From the NCBI GenBank assembly GCA_000431335.1, contig FR888035.1:1-13147 (forward strand): a stretch of DNA of 13,147 bases. The letters run 5' to 3'. Position numbers and translations under genes: made by a program. The stretch is from Clostridium sp. CAG:343 (lineage in GTDB: Bacteria; Bacillota; Clostridia; TANB77; CAG-508). Below, piece by piece: positions 1-8,375 of the stretch. A model generated the notes under the pieces. It was not told the DNA's origin. It ran no database searches and worked only from the letters and a program-made list of their open reading frames with translations. Each line of letters starts with the position of its first letter. Positions within the stretch are counted from its first letter, which is position 1.

Positions 1-124
1 AAAGCGCCTTATTTTCTTGTATTAGATTTTCTTTTTGAATAAAATGAAAAGACATTAAATAAAATTTAAGTATTATAGGGAGAGCTAAAGCCTGGACATC
101 ATAATTATTTCTTACAATCTATAA

Positions 125-1282
125 CTAGCAATCATCAACAAATTCCTCAAATACTAAATTTGCCAAATCAATTCCTTTATTTGTTAACTTAATATGATTT
201 AAATCAACTTCTATTAATCCTTCTTCTACTAATTTATTTAAATTTTCACGATATAAAAAAATCGGATTATCAATAAACTTTTCCTTAAATCTTGCTATAT
301 CAACACCTTGTATTTTTCTAAAGCCTAACATCATAAATTCATTTTTCTTATCTTCTAAACTTTGACTTTCTTCTATTTGTATATTTTCTTCTTTCCTATT
401 GTTTTCTATATGTTGAATATATTCTTCAACATTTATAGTATTAGAAAATCTAATGCCATTCAAATATGAATGAGCAGCAACTCCAAAACCAATATATTCT
501 TCCTGATTCCAGCAATTTAAATTATGTCTTGATTCTTTTCCCAATTTAGCAAAATTAGAAATTTCATAATGATTATATCCATTTAACTCTAATGTATTTT
601 TTACATACCAATACATATTTCGTTCTAAATCTTCATCTGGTAATTTAATCTCACCATTTTCTAACATTTTTTCAATTGGTGTATTTTCTTCTATTATTAA
701 AGAATATACACTAATATGCTCTGGCTCTAACTTTATTATATCTTGTAATGTATTTTTTAGATCTCCAATCTTTTGTCCTGGAATCCCTATCATTAAATCT
801 ATATTGATATTTTTAAATCCAGTTTCTCTAGCTAGTTTGTATATCTTTAAAAATTCTTGATATGTATGAATTCTTCCTATTTTTTTCAAAATATCATTTT
901 TTGTACTTTGAAGTCCTATACTTAATCGATTTATTCCTAATTTTTTGTAATCATTTAACTTTTTTGTATCAACTGTTCCTGGGTTTACTTCAATTGTTAT
1001 TTCTATATCTTTAAATTCTATTAAATTACATTTTAACTTTTCTTTTAATTCACTTAATATTTCTACTATATATATACTATCTATATACGATGGTGTACCT
1101 CCACCTATATAAATACTAGTTACTTTATAATTTGAAAAATCAAATTCTTCTATTTCCTTTTTCAAACTTTCTATATATTCTTTTACTTCACTACATTTAT
1201 TAGAATAAGAAACAAAATCACAGTAATAACATTTCTGTTTACAAAATGGTATATGTATATAGATTCCTAATTCATTTAACAT
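125..1282 (-). CDS. hemW: HemW, radical-SAM heme chaperone (formerly called oxygen-independent coproporphyrinogen oxidase-like)
   Basis: The 385-residue protein has a radical-SAM core and a C-terminal HemN_C-type domain. C14, C18 and C21 in HIPFCKQKCYYCDF are the 4Fe-4S ligands. True HemN has a fourth cysteine after the third; here it is D22-F23, as in HemW. GGGTP (60-64), EVNPG (98-102) and the GLQS strand (123-126) are the SAM-binding and barrel motifs, and RHNLNCW matches the RHNLNYW of the family. HemW proteins bind heme and are thought to deliver it to respiratory enzymes; they do not oxidise coproporphyrinogen. The length is normal. The start is the ATG at 1282, preceded by a purine-rich GGTGATAAT stretch. 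It is the last gene of the cluster here, 84 nt after whiA, with a hairpin in between. The family call is firm; the physiological role is taken from the family. Confidence 0.93.
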   Translation of the reverse strand: MLNELGIYIHIPFCKQKCYYCDFVSYSNKCSEVKEYIESLKKEIEEFDFSNYKVTSIYIGGGTPSYIDSIYIVEILSELKEKLKCNLIEFKDIEITIEVNPGTVDTKKLNDYKKLGINRLSIGLQSTKNDILKKIGRIHTYQEFLKIYKLARETGFKNINIDLMIGIPGQKIGDLKNTLQDIIKLEPEHISVYSLIIEENTPIEKMLENGEIKLPDEDLERNMYWYVKNTLELNGYNHYEISNFAKLGKESRHNLNCWNQEEYIGFGVAAHSYLNGIRFSNTINVEEYIQHIENNRKEENIQIEESQSLEDKKNEFMMLGFRKIQGVDIARFKEKFIDNPIFLYRENLNKLVEEGLIEVDLNHIKLTNKGIDLANLVFEEFVDDC

Positions 1283-1304
1283 TTAATTATCACCTTTTCC
1301 TTTT

Positions 1305-1339
1305 AAAAGTTGCCAAAAGATATTTTACTCTTTTGGCAA
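1305..1339 (-). terminator. hairpin with short U-run after whiA, copy 1 of a repeated motif
   Basis: TTGCCAAAAGA (1310-1320) and TCTTTTGGCAA (1329-1339) form a perfect 11-bp inverted repeat with an 8-nt loop. On the minus-strand transcript it is followed by CUUUUAAAA. The U-run is only four long, so it is a weak terminator or an mRNA-processing or stability element between whiA and hemW. It closely resembles the hairpin at 3142-3181. Confidence 0.5.
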
Positions 1340-1366
1340 TTATGTTTAAAATAGTAACCGTTTTAG

Positions 1367-2243
1367 TTACTTAGCAAGTTCAATTATTTTTTTCAATCTA
1401 TAATTTACTCCTGATTTTCCTATAGGTTCTTTTAATATTTTTCCTAAATCAGTTAATGACATATCTGGATTTTCTAATCTTAACTTAGCTATTTCTTTTA
1501 AATTATCATTTAATTTATTAAATTCTCCTGTTTTTTGTAATTTTTTTATAGCTGCTATTTGCTCAATTGACGCATTTAATGTTTTATTTAAATTTGCAGT
1601 TTCACAATTAACTAGTCTATTTACTTTTCCTTTCATCTCTTTTTGCACTCTTATTTCTTCAAATCTCATAACTGCTTTGTTTGCACCAATCAATGCTAAA
1701 AATTTTGAAATTTCTTCACCTTCTTTAATATAAATAGAATATTTATTCTTTGTTGTCATTTTTTTGCTTCTTATTCTTAGCTTTTCTAATATTTTTATAG
1801 AATCTTCTAAATTTTCCTCTTGATTTAATACAATCTCTAAATGATATTTATTTTCAGGATTATTAATAGAACCCGAACCTAAAAATAACCCTTTTATTAT
1901 TGCCTTTAAACATTCTTTATCTTCCTGTTCTACGACATCTTCTTTCAATGAAATTTCGGATTTATTGTATTTCATAATTTGTTCTATTTCTGATATCTTT
2001 AATTTTATTACAAAATTCTTTCCGATTTATCTCTATATTGTGATTTATATTTAAATTAGCTAGTAATTTAGAAAAACGATTAATATTATAATCACTTTCT
2101 GTTGAAAATTTAATATTGTTTTTTCCTATAAAATCAATATTTCCTGAAATTAGATATCCCATTAATTCATATTCTACCATTTTCTTATTTGTCAAATTAC
2201 TATTCTTATTTAATTCTTGTTTTATTTCAGATGAAAAAGACAT
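1367..2243 (-). pseudogene. whiA: WhiA-type DNA-binding regulator, interrupted by a +1 frameshift
   Basis: Two overlapping minus-strand pieces make one WhiA. The N-terminal piece (2243-1962, 93 codons) starts MSFSSEIKQEL after a good AGGAAAGG site. The C-terminal piece (1975-1367) carries SGSINNPENKYHLEIV, RLVNCETANLNKT and a C-terminal helix-turn-helix around LRLENPDMSLTDLGKIL. The first piece loses homology after R74 (codon CGG, 2024-2022). Reading with one base fewer in the following AAA (2021-2019) gives R-K-N-F-V-I-K-L-K-I and runs into the second piece without a stop. The restored product is 291 residues, normal for WhiA, which pairs a homing-endonuclease-like N-domain with an HTH domain and acts in division and chromosome segregation in Firmicutes. 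The ATG at 1975 has no clear ribosome site, so the second piece is probably not an independent gene. This is either true decay or a sequencing error. WhiA usually sits with rapZ/yvcK; here it lies between prmC and hemW. Confidence 0.88.
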
Positions 2244-2257
2244 TACATTTTCCTTTC

Positions 2258-3103
2258 CTAACTTAGTTTTGTAATTATTATCCTATCATTTCCATATAAA
2301 TCTTTTTTACTATATGTATTTATATATCTTTCTTTATTTTTAATGATTCCTATAACATCTTCTTTTTGATCATAACCAATTTCAAAACATATATATCCAT
2401 TAAATTTTAAGTATTTTTCACTCTCATTTATAATTTTTCTGTAAAAGTCCAGTCCATCATACCCTCCATCTAATGCAATTATTGGCTCTTTTTGTACGTC
2501 TTTATTTAATTTCTTTATTACTTCTCTTTTTATATATGGTGGATTAGATACTATTACGTCATATTTATCTTCTTTTAAATTTTTAAACAAATCTGATTCT
2601 ACAAATGTTATTTGATTTTCTACATCATTATTTTTTGCATTTGTTCTTGCTATTTCTAAAGCTTTTTTACTAATATCTACCGCTGTAATTTCACTATTTT
2701 CTATATATTTAGCTAATGATATAGCGATTGCTCCACTTCCTGTACATAGGTCTAGAATTTTTTTAGCATTTATTTTTTTTGAAATATTTATAACTTCTTC
2801 TACTAATATTTCAGTGTCTGATCTTGGTATTAATACATTTTCATCAACATAAAAATTCATTTTCATAAATTCTTGCATATGCGTAATATGTTGAAGTGGT
2901 ACGCCACTTATTATTTTTTTTATTGCTTTAAAATAATTTACTTCTTGTCTTAAGCTTAATGTTTGATTATCATATATTAATAAATATTGTCTAGGTTTAT
3001 TTAATATAAATTGCATTAGAAGTCGTGCTTTTAAGTTTGGTTCTTCTATCCCATTTGTTTTTAAATTAATCATTCCCTTTTTTATTGTTTCTCGTATTGT
3101 CAT
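2258..3103 (-). CDS. prmC: PrmC, peptide-chain-release-factor glutamine methyltransferase
   Basis: PrmC (HemK) methylates the glutamine of the GGQ loop of release factors RF1 and RF2, using S-adenosylmethionine, in the cytosol. The 281-residue protein has the family layout: a helical N-domain (about 1-75), the IPRSDTE strand (92-98) typical of PrmC, SAM-binding motif I DLCTGSGAIAI (118-128), the acidic ribose-binding region AVDIS (141-145), and the catalytic NPPY (187-190) that holds the target glutamine. The length is typical. The start at 3103 follows GAAGGTG. It lies 83 nt after ftsH, with a hairpin between, and its TAG stop sits just upstream of the whiA ribosome site, leaving a 14-nt gap that suggests co-translation. 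Usually prmC follows prfA; no prfA is seen here. Confidence 0.95.
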   Translation of the reverse strand: MTIRETIKKGMINLKTNGIEEPNLKARLLMQFILNKPRQYLLIYDNQTLSLRQEVNYFKAIKKIISGVPLQHITHMQEFMKMNFYVDENVLIPRSDTEILVEEVINISKKINAKKILDLCTGSGAIAISLAKYIENSEITAVDISKKALEIARTNAKNNDVENQITFVESDLFKNLKEDKYDVIVSNPPYIKREVIKKLNKDVQKEPIIALDGGYDGLDFYRKIINESEKYLKFNGYICFEIGYDQKEDVIGIIKNKERYINTYSKKDLYGNDRIIITKLS

Positions 3104-3141
3104 ATTAGCACCTTCTTTCTATCCATTTTGCTTTTTTCTAT

Positions 3142-3181
3142 AAAAGTCGCCAAAAATGAAAATTTCTTATTTTGGCAACTT
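3142..3181 (-). terminator. hairpin with short U-run after ftsH, copy 2 of a repeated motif
   Basis: Five bases after the ftsH stop, arms 3144-3155 and 3170-3181 pair over 12 bp around a 14-nt loop; the one DNA mismatch (3148/3177) is a G-U pair in the minus-strand RNA. The transcript then reads UUUUAUAG. Position and shape suit a leaky terminator between ftsH and prmC. Its core (GCCAAAA...TTTTGGC, then RACTTTTA) matches the element at 1305-1339. Confidence 0.5.
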
Positions 3182-3186
3182 CTAAA

Positions 3187-4989
3187 TTATTCTTCAAAAA
3201 ACCTCTGAAAATCTTCTTCATTGATTTTTTCTTTTTCTAATAAAGCTTGTGCAATCATATCCAATTTATCTCTGTGTTGTTGTAATAAACTTAATGCATC
3301 ACTATATGCAATGTCAATCAATTTTTTTACTTCTTCCCCAATCTTATCTCCTATATTTTCACCAAACATTTGCATTTCATAAGGTTCTTTTCCTTGGAAA
3401 TCAATCGGTCCTAAATTATCACTCATTCCATATTTAGTTACCATATCTCTTGCAATTTTTGTTGCTACTTCTATATCATTACTTGCTCCTGTTGATATAT
3501 CATTTAATACCAATTTTTCAGCTGCTCTTCCTCCTAATAAAGCTATTAATTTTTCTTGCATTTCTGTTTTTGATATATAATATTTATCTTCGTCTGATTT
3601 ATACATTGTATATCCACCAGCTACACCTCTTGGTATAATTGATATTTCTTTTACATTTGTTTGTGTAGGTAAATATCTACTTACTACTGCATGTCCCGCT
3701 TCATGATAAGCTGTTAATTTTTTATCTTTTTCTGAATATACCCTGCCTCTTTTTTCTAATCCAACTGTTACTTTTTTAACAGCTTCTTCAATATCTAAGT
3801 TTTCAATATCTTCATGTTTATTTTTAGTTGCAACAATTGCCGCTTCGTTTAATATGTTTTCAAGTTCAGCTCCTGTAAATCCTGCTGTATCTTCCGCAAT
3901 ACTTTCTAAATTTACGTCATCTGATATTTTCTTATCTCTTGCATGAATTTTCAAAATTTCTAATCTTCCTTTTAAATCAGGAACTGGTATTGTTATTTGT
4001 CTATCAAATCTACCAGGTCTAAGCAATGCTTTATCTAACATTTCTGGTCTATTAGTTGCTGCTAAAACAATAATCGTTTCCTCAGAACTAAATCCATCCA
4101 TTTCAACTAAAAGCTGATTTAAAGTTTGATTGTTTTCTGTTTCTGCCCCACTATTAGATGTCCTTCTAGAACCTATTGCATCAATTTCATCAATAAACAC
4201 TATACATGGTGCCAGTTTTCTAGCTTTTTCAAATAATTTTCTAACTCTGGAAGCTCCTAATCCTGCAAACATTTCAATAAATTCAGATCCACTCATAGAA
4301 ATAAAAGGTACATCTGCTTCTCCTGCAATTGCTTTAGCTATCAATGTTTTACCAGTTCCTGGCTTTCCATATAACAATACTCCTTTTGGTACTCTAGCTC
4401 CCATTTTTTTAAATTTCTCAGGTTTTTTTAAGAAATCAACAATTTCAATCATTTCTTCTTTTTCTTCATCTAATCCAGCTACATCATCAAATTTGATTTT
4501 TGTTTTTCTTTCTGTATCATCATATACTTTGCCTTTTTCTCCCAATCCTTGCATTTTAAATATCATAATAAATAATGCAAGCATTATAGCTGTTGGTAAA
4601 ATAGACATTACCATACTTGGTATTTGTGCCAAAATACTTTTTGGCTTTTGTATTAATTCCAGTTCATTTCCTTCAGCTACTTTTGATTGAACTAAATTCA
4701 TAAAACTCTCTGTTTCCGGAACAATTGATGTTTTCTCTTCTTCTACATCTTTTAGTTTTACTTTTACTGTTGTACTACCTGTAGTCATTTCTACTTTTTC
4801 TATATTACCATAAGACAATTCTTTTATTAAATCTGTATATGCTAATGTATTTTCATCTTTTTTACTAGTATTTTTTACCCAAAATATACTTACCAAAGCT
4901 ATAACTATTACAAATAATATTGATAAACCTATTAACAGCATTGATTTTTTATTTTTCTTTTCATTGTTATTTCCCTTATTTTTGCTCAT
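3187..4989 (-). CDS. ftsH: FtsH, membrane-anchored ATP-dependent zinc metalloprotease
   Basis: FtsH forms a membrane hexamer that extracts and degrades misfolded membrane proteins and short-lived regulators. The 600 residues show the full plan: transmembrane helix 1 (about 17-37), an extracytoplasmic segment, helix 2 (about 124-145), then the AAA+ module with Walker A GKPGTGKT (208-215), Walker B IVFIDEID (263-270) and the second region of homology RPGRFDR (324-330). The protease has the zinc motif HEAGH (429-433) and a third metal ligand expected at D505 in GASNDIE. The pore loop reads F241-A-G-L-G where E. coli and B. subtilis have F-V-G-V-G; the aromatic residue is kept. The start at 4989 follows AAGGATGG. 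It sits 29 nt after the DUF1189 membrane protein, in the same cluster, and is followed by a hairpin. It is complete with no defects visible. Confidence 0.97.
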   Translation of the reverse strand: MSKNKGNNNEKKNKKSMLLIGLSILFVIVIALVSIFWVKNTSKKDENTLAYTDLIKELSYGNIEKVEMTTGSTTVKVKLKDVEEEKTSIVPETESFMNLVQSKVAEGNELELIQKPKSILAQIPSMVMSILPTAIMLALFIMIFKMQGLGEKGKVYDDTERKTKIKFDDVAGLDEEKEEMIEIVDFLKKPEKFKKMGARVPKGVLLYGKPGTGKTLIAKAIAGEADVPFISMSGSEFIEMFAGLGASRVRKLFEKARKLAPCIVFIDEIDAIGSRRTSNSGAETENNQTLNQLLVEMDGFSSEETIIVLAATNRPEMLDKALLRPGRFDRQITIPVPDLKGRLEILKIHARDKKISDDVNLESIAEDTAGFTGAELENILNEAAIVATKNKHEDIENLDIEEAVKKVTVGLEKRGRVYSEKDKKLTAYHEAGHAVVSRYLPTQTNVKEISIIPRGVAGGYTMYKSDEDKYYISKTEMQEKLIALLGGRAAEKLVLNDISTGASNDIEVATKIARDMVTKYGMSDNLGPIDFQGKEPYEMQMFGENIGDKIGEEVKKLIDIAYSDALSLLQQHRDKLDMIAQALLEKEKINEEDFQRFFEE

Positions 4990-5018
4990 TTTTCCATCCT
5001 TCTTCCTTTTTATAAAAA

Positions 5019-6089
5019 TTATGCATTTGAGCCTTCTGCTTCATTTCCCAAGTTTTCTTTTTCTTCTTTATCCTTTTTCTTTTGTTCTCTATTATTTTTT
5101 TCTTCTTCTTTATCTTTTTTTCTGCGTTCTTCTTTCTCTTTATTATCTTTTTCTTCTTGCTCCATTTCTTTTTTTACAATCGCTTCTGCTTCTGCTATTT
5201 TCATCAATTCTAATTGTTTTTTCATAAAATCTGCTTTCAAAATTAAAATTGCTGCCACTAGATAAATTGCTGCCACTGCAACATACATAACTTGGAAATA
5301 TTCCATATTAAATGTAACAAAAATATTAACTGCCACATATAACATATTTAAAATAACTGACAATGTTAATGCATATGCTGACATATTAAATACAGCTACA
5401 TATCTCATTTTTATTCTTGCTAATAATGTTGTAATATACCCAAAGAAGCTTAATAATACAACATTTGAAATTATTGTTAATAAATACATAATAAAAGCAT
5501 AAATAAATATTGTTAAAAATATGCTAACATATAATGTTACTATTTTACTACTATTCGCATAATTAATAACATCCTGCTTTGTAAATTCACTTACTCCAAA
5601 TGATTCAAAACTTTCCTTATATGTGTAACTTATAGTCCCAACTACTGAAGAATTCTTTAAAATAATTCTGTCTTTTAAGATAATAGCTCCTTCTTCTACT
5701 TCCGTAATATCATTAATATATTGATTTATTTTTTGTTCATCCTCTGTTTTTGTATCTACTATAATCTTTCCTAAAATTGATTTATCTTCTGGAATTATAA
5801 TTTCATTTTCTGCCTCTACGTTTATTTTGCCATCCTCATATCTAAATTCAGGAAATTCATTTTGAATATATTTTACTCCTTTTTGTACTATATTATAAGT
5901 TTTATACATCATTCCTGCACAAAGTATAACTGTAAGTATAGCTGTTATTCTTGCTAAGTATCCTAAAGCCCTACCTAAGCCTTCTGATGCCATATCAGGA
6001 TATTTTTCTATTTTTGTAATTGAATACCAAACTCTCTTAAAAAATCCTGTTTTTGTTTGCTTTTTTTCTTCCTTTTTCTCTTCTTCCAT
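5019..6089 (-). CDS. DUF1189-type integral membrane protein with a long charged tail
   Basis: The 356-residue protein opens with a charged segment and then FFKRVWYSITKIEKYP, a pattern I associate with the DUF1189 family; the assignment is from memory. Hydrophobic segments lie at about 43-62, 182-225 (probably two helices), 232-258 and 265-285. Between the first and second is a soluble domain of about 115 residues, probably extracytoplasmic. Residues 290-356 are almost entirely Lys, Glu, Asp, Arg and Gln, likely a cytoplasmic charged helix or coiled coil. Its ATG directly follows the TAA stop of the racemase gene (TAAATG), with the ribosome site inside that gene, so translation is probably coupled. 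No function is established. The neighbourhood suggests a cell-envelope role or a relation to FtsH, but that is inference. Confidence 0.75.
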   Translation of the reverse strand: MEEEKKEEKKQTKTGFFKRVWYSITKIEKYPDMASEGLGRALGYLARITAILTVILCAGMMYKTYNIVQKGVKYIQNEFPEFRYEDGKINVEAENEIIIPEDKSILGKIIVDTKTEDEQKINQYINDITEVEEGAIILKDRIILKNSSVVGTISYTYKESFESFGVSEFTKQDVINYANSSKIVTLYVSIFLTIFIYAFIMYLLTIISNVVLLSFFGYITTLLARIKMRYVAVFNMSAYALTLSVILNMLYVAVNIFVTFNMEYFQVMYVAVAAIYLVAAILILKADFMKKQLELMKIAEAEAIVKKEMEQEEKDNKEKEERRKKDKEEEKNNREQKKKDKEEKENLGNEAEGSNA

Positions 6090-7208
6090 TTACCTATACT
6101 CCCTTCTTATGCTAGAATCTACAAATTTTGGATTTACATTAATTATAACTTTATTCCCTATTTTTATATCACTATTAGATATATTACATATAATATGATA
6201 AGTTCCAATTCGTCCTATAATTTCATAATTTTTATCTTTTATTTTTATATAAATTTTTTGCTTTTTAAAAAAATCTTTTATATCTCTTACAATATATCTT
6301 AATTTATCAATAGTTCTAAACATGTCTCTATTATTTATTATATTAATTCCATCCATATATCCACATGGAATTACAGCTATCTTAGTTTCCGTTTTGGTTT
6401 TGTAAGTATTTGAATATCCCACATTAAATCCTTTTGGTAAATCTTTTATTTCTGAGACTGCTGACTCTAAATAACCTATTTTTTTTAGTCCTACATTATT
6501 TTCAAAAGATAATCTTCCTAAAAAAGCTGAACCAATTCTTACAGCATTTAGATGCATTTCTCTATATTTTACAAAAGCAGAAGAATTACATACATGTAAC
6601 ATTCCTGTTTCAATCTTATTCATTTTTAACACTTCAATAACATCAATAAATCTCTTAAATTGTAATTTCGTATATTTTTCATCAAAAAAACTAATTGAAA
6701 AATGAGTGTATGTTCCTTCTATTTTAACATTTTGTATATTTTTTAATGCTTCTACCATTTCATCTCTTTTTGAATATACAAATCCATATCTTCCAAATCC
6801 TGTATCAATTTTTAAATGTACTCTTATTGTTTGATTTTCTTCTTTTCCTATTTTCTCTGCAATTATAATATCTTCTTTTGATCCAATTGTTAATATTATT
6901 TTATTTTTTACCAATGTTCTTACATCATCTTCTATTGCAGTAGAAGATAGCATTAAAATCTCTTCTTTGATTCCTTCTTTTCTTAATTTCAGTGCTTCTT
7001 CCATTGTTGAAACAGCAAACATAGAAATTCCATTATCAATTAAAAATTTTGTATATTCTACAATTCCCATCCCATATCCATTACCTTTTACTACAGCAAT
7101 AATCTTAACATCTTTTCCTGCATCATCTTGTCCACTTTTTTTTGCATATTCTTTTATTTTATTAATATTGTGTCTTAAATCTTCCTTATTAATAACTAAT
7201 GTGTTCAA
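6090..7208 (-). CDS. alr: alanine-racemase-family PLP enzyme with an atypical active-site loop
   Basis: The fold-type III PLP layout is clear over 372 residues. K41 in VVKGNGYGMG is the lysine that binds the cofactor, R140 lies in KIDTGFGRYGF, and Y265 in NVGYSNTY is the expected second catalytic base. Alanine racemase makes D-alanine for peptidoglycan. One signature is missing: the usual GRVCMDQ loop, whose Met-Asp contacts the substrate carboxylate in Geobacillus Alr, is here GRIGTYH (332-338). VKANAYG is also changed to VKGNGYG. So substrate range or activity may differ, and a racemase for another amino acid is possible. The start at 7208 follows AGGAG, 18 nt after the FemAB gene. Its product could supply the D-residues of the stem peptides on which FemAB-type enzymes act. 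The family is firm; the exact substrate is not. Confidence 0.85.
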   Translation of the reverse strand: MNTLVINKEDLRHNINKIKEYAKKSGQDDAGKDVKIIAVVKGNGYGMGIVEYTKFLIDNGISMFAVSTMEEALKLRKEGIKEEILMLSSTAIEDDVRTLVKNKIILTIGSKEDIIIAEKIGKEENQTIRVHLKIDTGFGRYGFVYSKRDEMVEALKNIQNVKIEGTYTHFSISFFDEKYTKLQFKRFIDVIEVLKMNKIETGMLHVCNSSAFVKYREMHLNAVRIGSAFLGRLSFENNVGLKKIGYLESAVSEIKDLPKGFNVGYSNTYKTKTETKIAVIPCGYMDGINIINNRDMFRTIDKLRYIVRDIKDFFKKQKIYIKIKDKNYEIIGRIGTYHIICNISNSDIKIGNKVIINVNPKFVDSSIRREYR

Positions 7209-7226
7209 TTTTATTACTCCTTATTA

Positions 7227-8285
7227 TTATTTTGCTATTTTTCTTTTTATTTGTCTTATTGTTCTAAATGCTTTTTCTGAAAAACGATATAATTTATAAG
7301 TAATTGGTTTAAATGGCATATAGATTTCTCCTATCCATTCAATAAGATCTGCACCAAATCCCTGTTTGAATCTATATAATCCATATTGCGGATGTGTTTT
7401 TTCAACATTTCCAACAACACCCCTAAAGTCATATATGTCATCATGTCTTGCAATTGCCATTTTTATCATTTCCCATTGAAGTAAATAATTTGGCATTAAG
7501 TTTCTATGTTCATTACTACTTGCACCATATAAATACCATGTTTTGTTTCCATAGAATATTGGTATAACACCTGATATTGGCTTATCTTCATAATATGCCA
7601 TAAGAAGTTTCATATGATCTGGTCCTAAACAATCATACATTTTTTCAAAGTAAGATAATGGTCTGGTAATAAAGTTATCTCTTTCTCCTGTTGTTAGCAT
7701 TATTTTATGAAAATCTTTTAAATCTTCTCTTTTTCCTTCTTTTATTACAACTCCCTTCTTTTGTGCTAAACGTACATTATATCTCCACTTTTGTTTAAAT
7801 CCTGCTAAAATTTCTTCTTCTGTTTTATTCTTTATATTTAATTGCATTACAAACCTTGGTTGAATTTCATCTTTAAAATCTTTTGCATCATCTTTTATTT
7901 TATAACCTAAATTAGTAACAATATCTCTAAATGTTTTGTCACTTTTCAAAACGTCTGGTTCTATTCTTAAAACAATAGCATTATATTTTTTTGCTAGTTC
8001 TTTTGCTCCATCTGTTAATTGCTTCATTACTGCAATATCATGTATATCACATACTGGTCCTCTTGATGCATACATAATATTTCCAAAAATAGGCATTTTT
8101 CGAATCCATACACATAAAGAACCTATAATATTTCCATCTTCATTTTCTGCAAGTATGACTTCTGGCTTCCAATTTGGTTTCTTTACTTCTGCCCACTCTA
8201 ATGATTGTTGAAAGTTACATCTTTCATTTTCTTCTAAAAATTTTTTATATTCTTTTTTTGATTCTTCACTATCTACAAATCTCAT
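7227..8285 (-). CDS. FemAB/FemX-type peptidoglycan bridge aminoacyltransferase
   Basis: These enzymes transfer amino acids from aminoacyl-tRNA to the lysine (or equivalent) of the peptidoglycan precursor, at the cytoplasmic face. The 352 residues fit two GNAT-like halves: about 1-150, with NFQQSLEWAEVKKPNWKPEV near the start, and 150-325, with the lipid-substrate region FKQKWRYNVRLAQKKG (163-178) and the terminal signature DFRGVVG...HPQYGLYRFKQGFG (286-311). There is no inserted coiled-coil arm as in staphylococcal FemA, so it is closer in size to Weissella FemX, which adds one L-Ala. The C-terminus (325-352) is strongly basic, which may help membrane association. It is the first gene of the cluster: the promoter is at 8376-8404 and the start at 8285 follows AAGGAG. 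The amino acid added cannot be read from the sequence. Confidence 0.9.
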   Translation of the reverse strand: MRFVDSEESKKEYKKFLEENERCNFQQSLEWAEVKKPNWKPEVILAENEDGNIIGSLCVWIRKMPIFGNIMYASRGPVCDIHDIAVMKQLTDGAKELAKKYNAIVLRIEPDVLKSDKTFRDIVTNLGYKIKDDAKDFKDEIQPRFVMQLNIKNKTEEEILAGFKQKWRYNVRLAQKKGVVIKEGKREDLKDFHKIMLTTGERDNFITRPLSYFEKMYDCLGPDHMKLLMAYYEDKPISGVIPIFYGNKTWYLYGASSNEHRNLMPNYLLQWEMIKMAIARHDDIYDFRGVVGNVEKTHPQYGLYRFKQGFGADLIEWIGEIYMPFKPITYKLYRFSEKAFRTIRQIKRKIAK

Positions 8286-8375
8286 TACTTCTCCTTGTCC
8301 AATCGTCGATATTTAAAAAATAGGCTTTTTAAAATCTTCAATTTGTGTCTTTTTTATTATTTACAATACAAACGT

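Noticed and set aside
1..124. Open minus-strand frame after hemW (ends ...NLIQENKAL at the window edge)
   Set aside because: It has no start codon with a ribosome site and only about 40 codons are visible, so it cannot be called a gene.
1367..1975. The WhiA C-terminal piece as an independent short gene
   Set aside because: There is no ribosome site before its ATG, and the frame continues open upstream with WhiA-like residues, so it is the rest of a frameshifted gene.
4628..4645. GCCAAAA...TTTTGGC hairpin inside ftsH, like the two intergenic ones
   Set aside because: It is a 7-bp stem within coding sequence (K-S-I-L-A), without the flanking ACTTTTA; it is explained by codon choice and chance.
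4130..4690. Long plus-strand frame opposite ftsH
   Set aside because: It is antisense to the conserved AAA+ domain coding sequence and has no ribosome site; open frames opposite real genes are common at this base composition.
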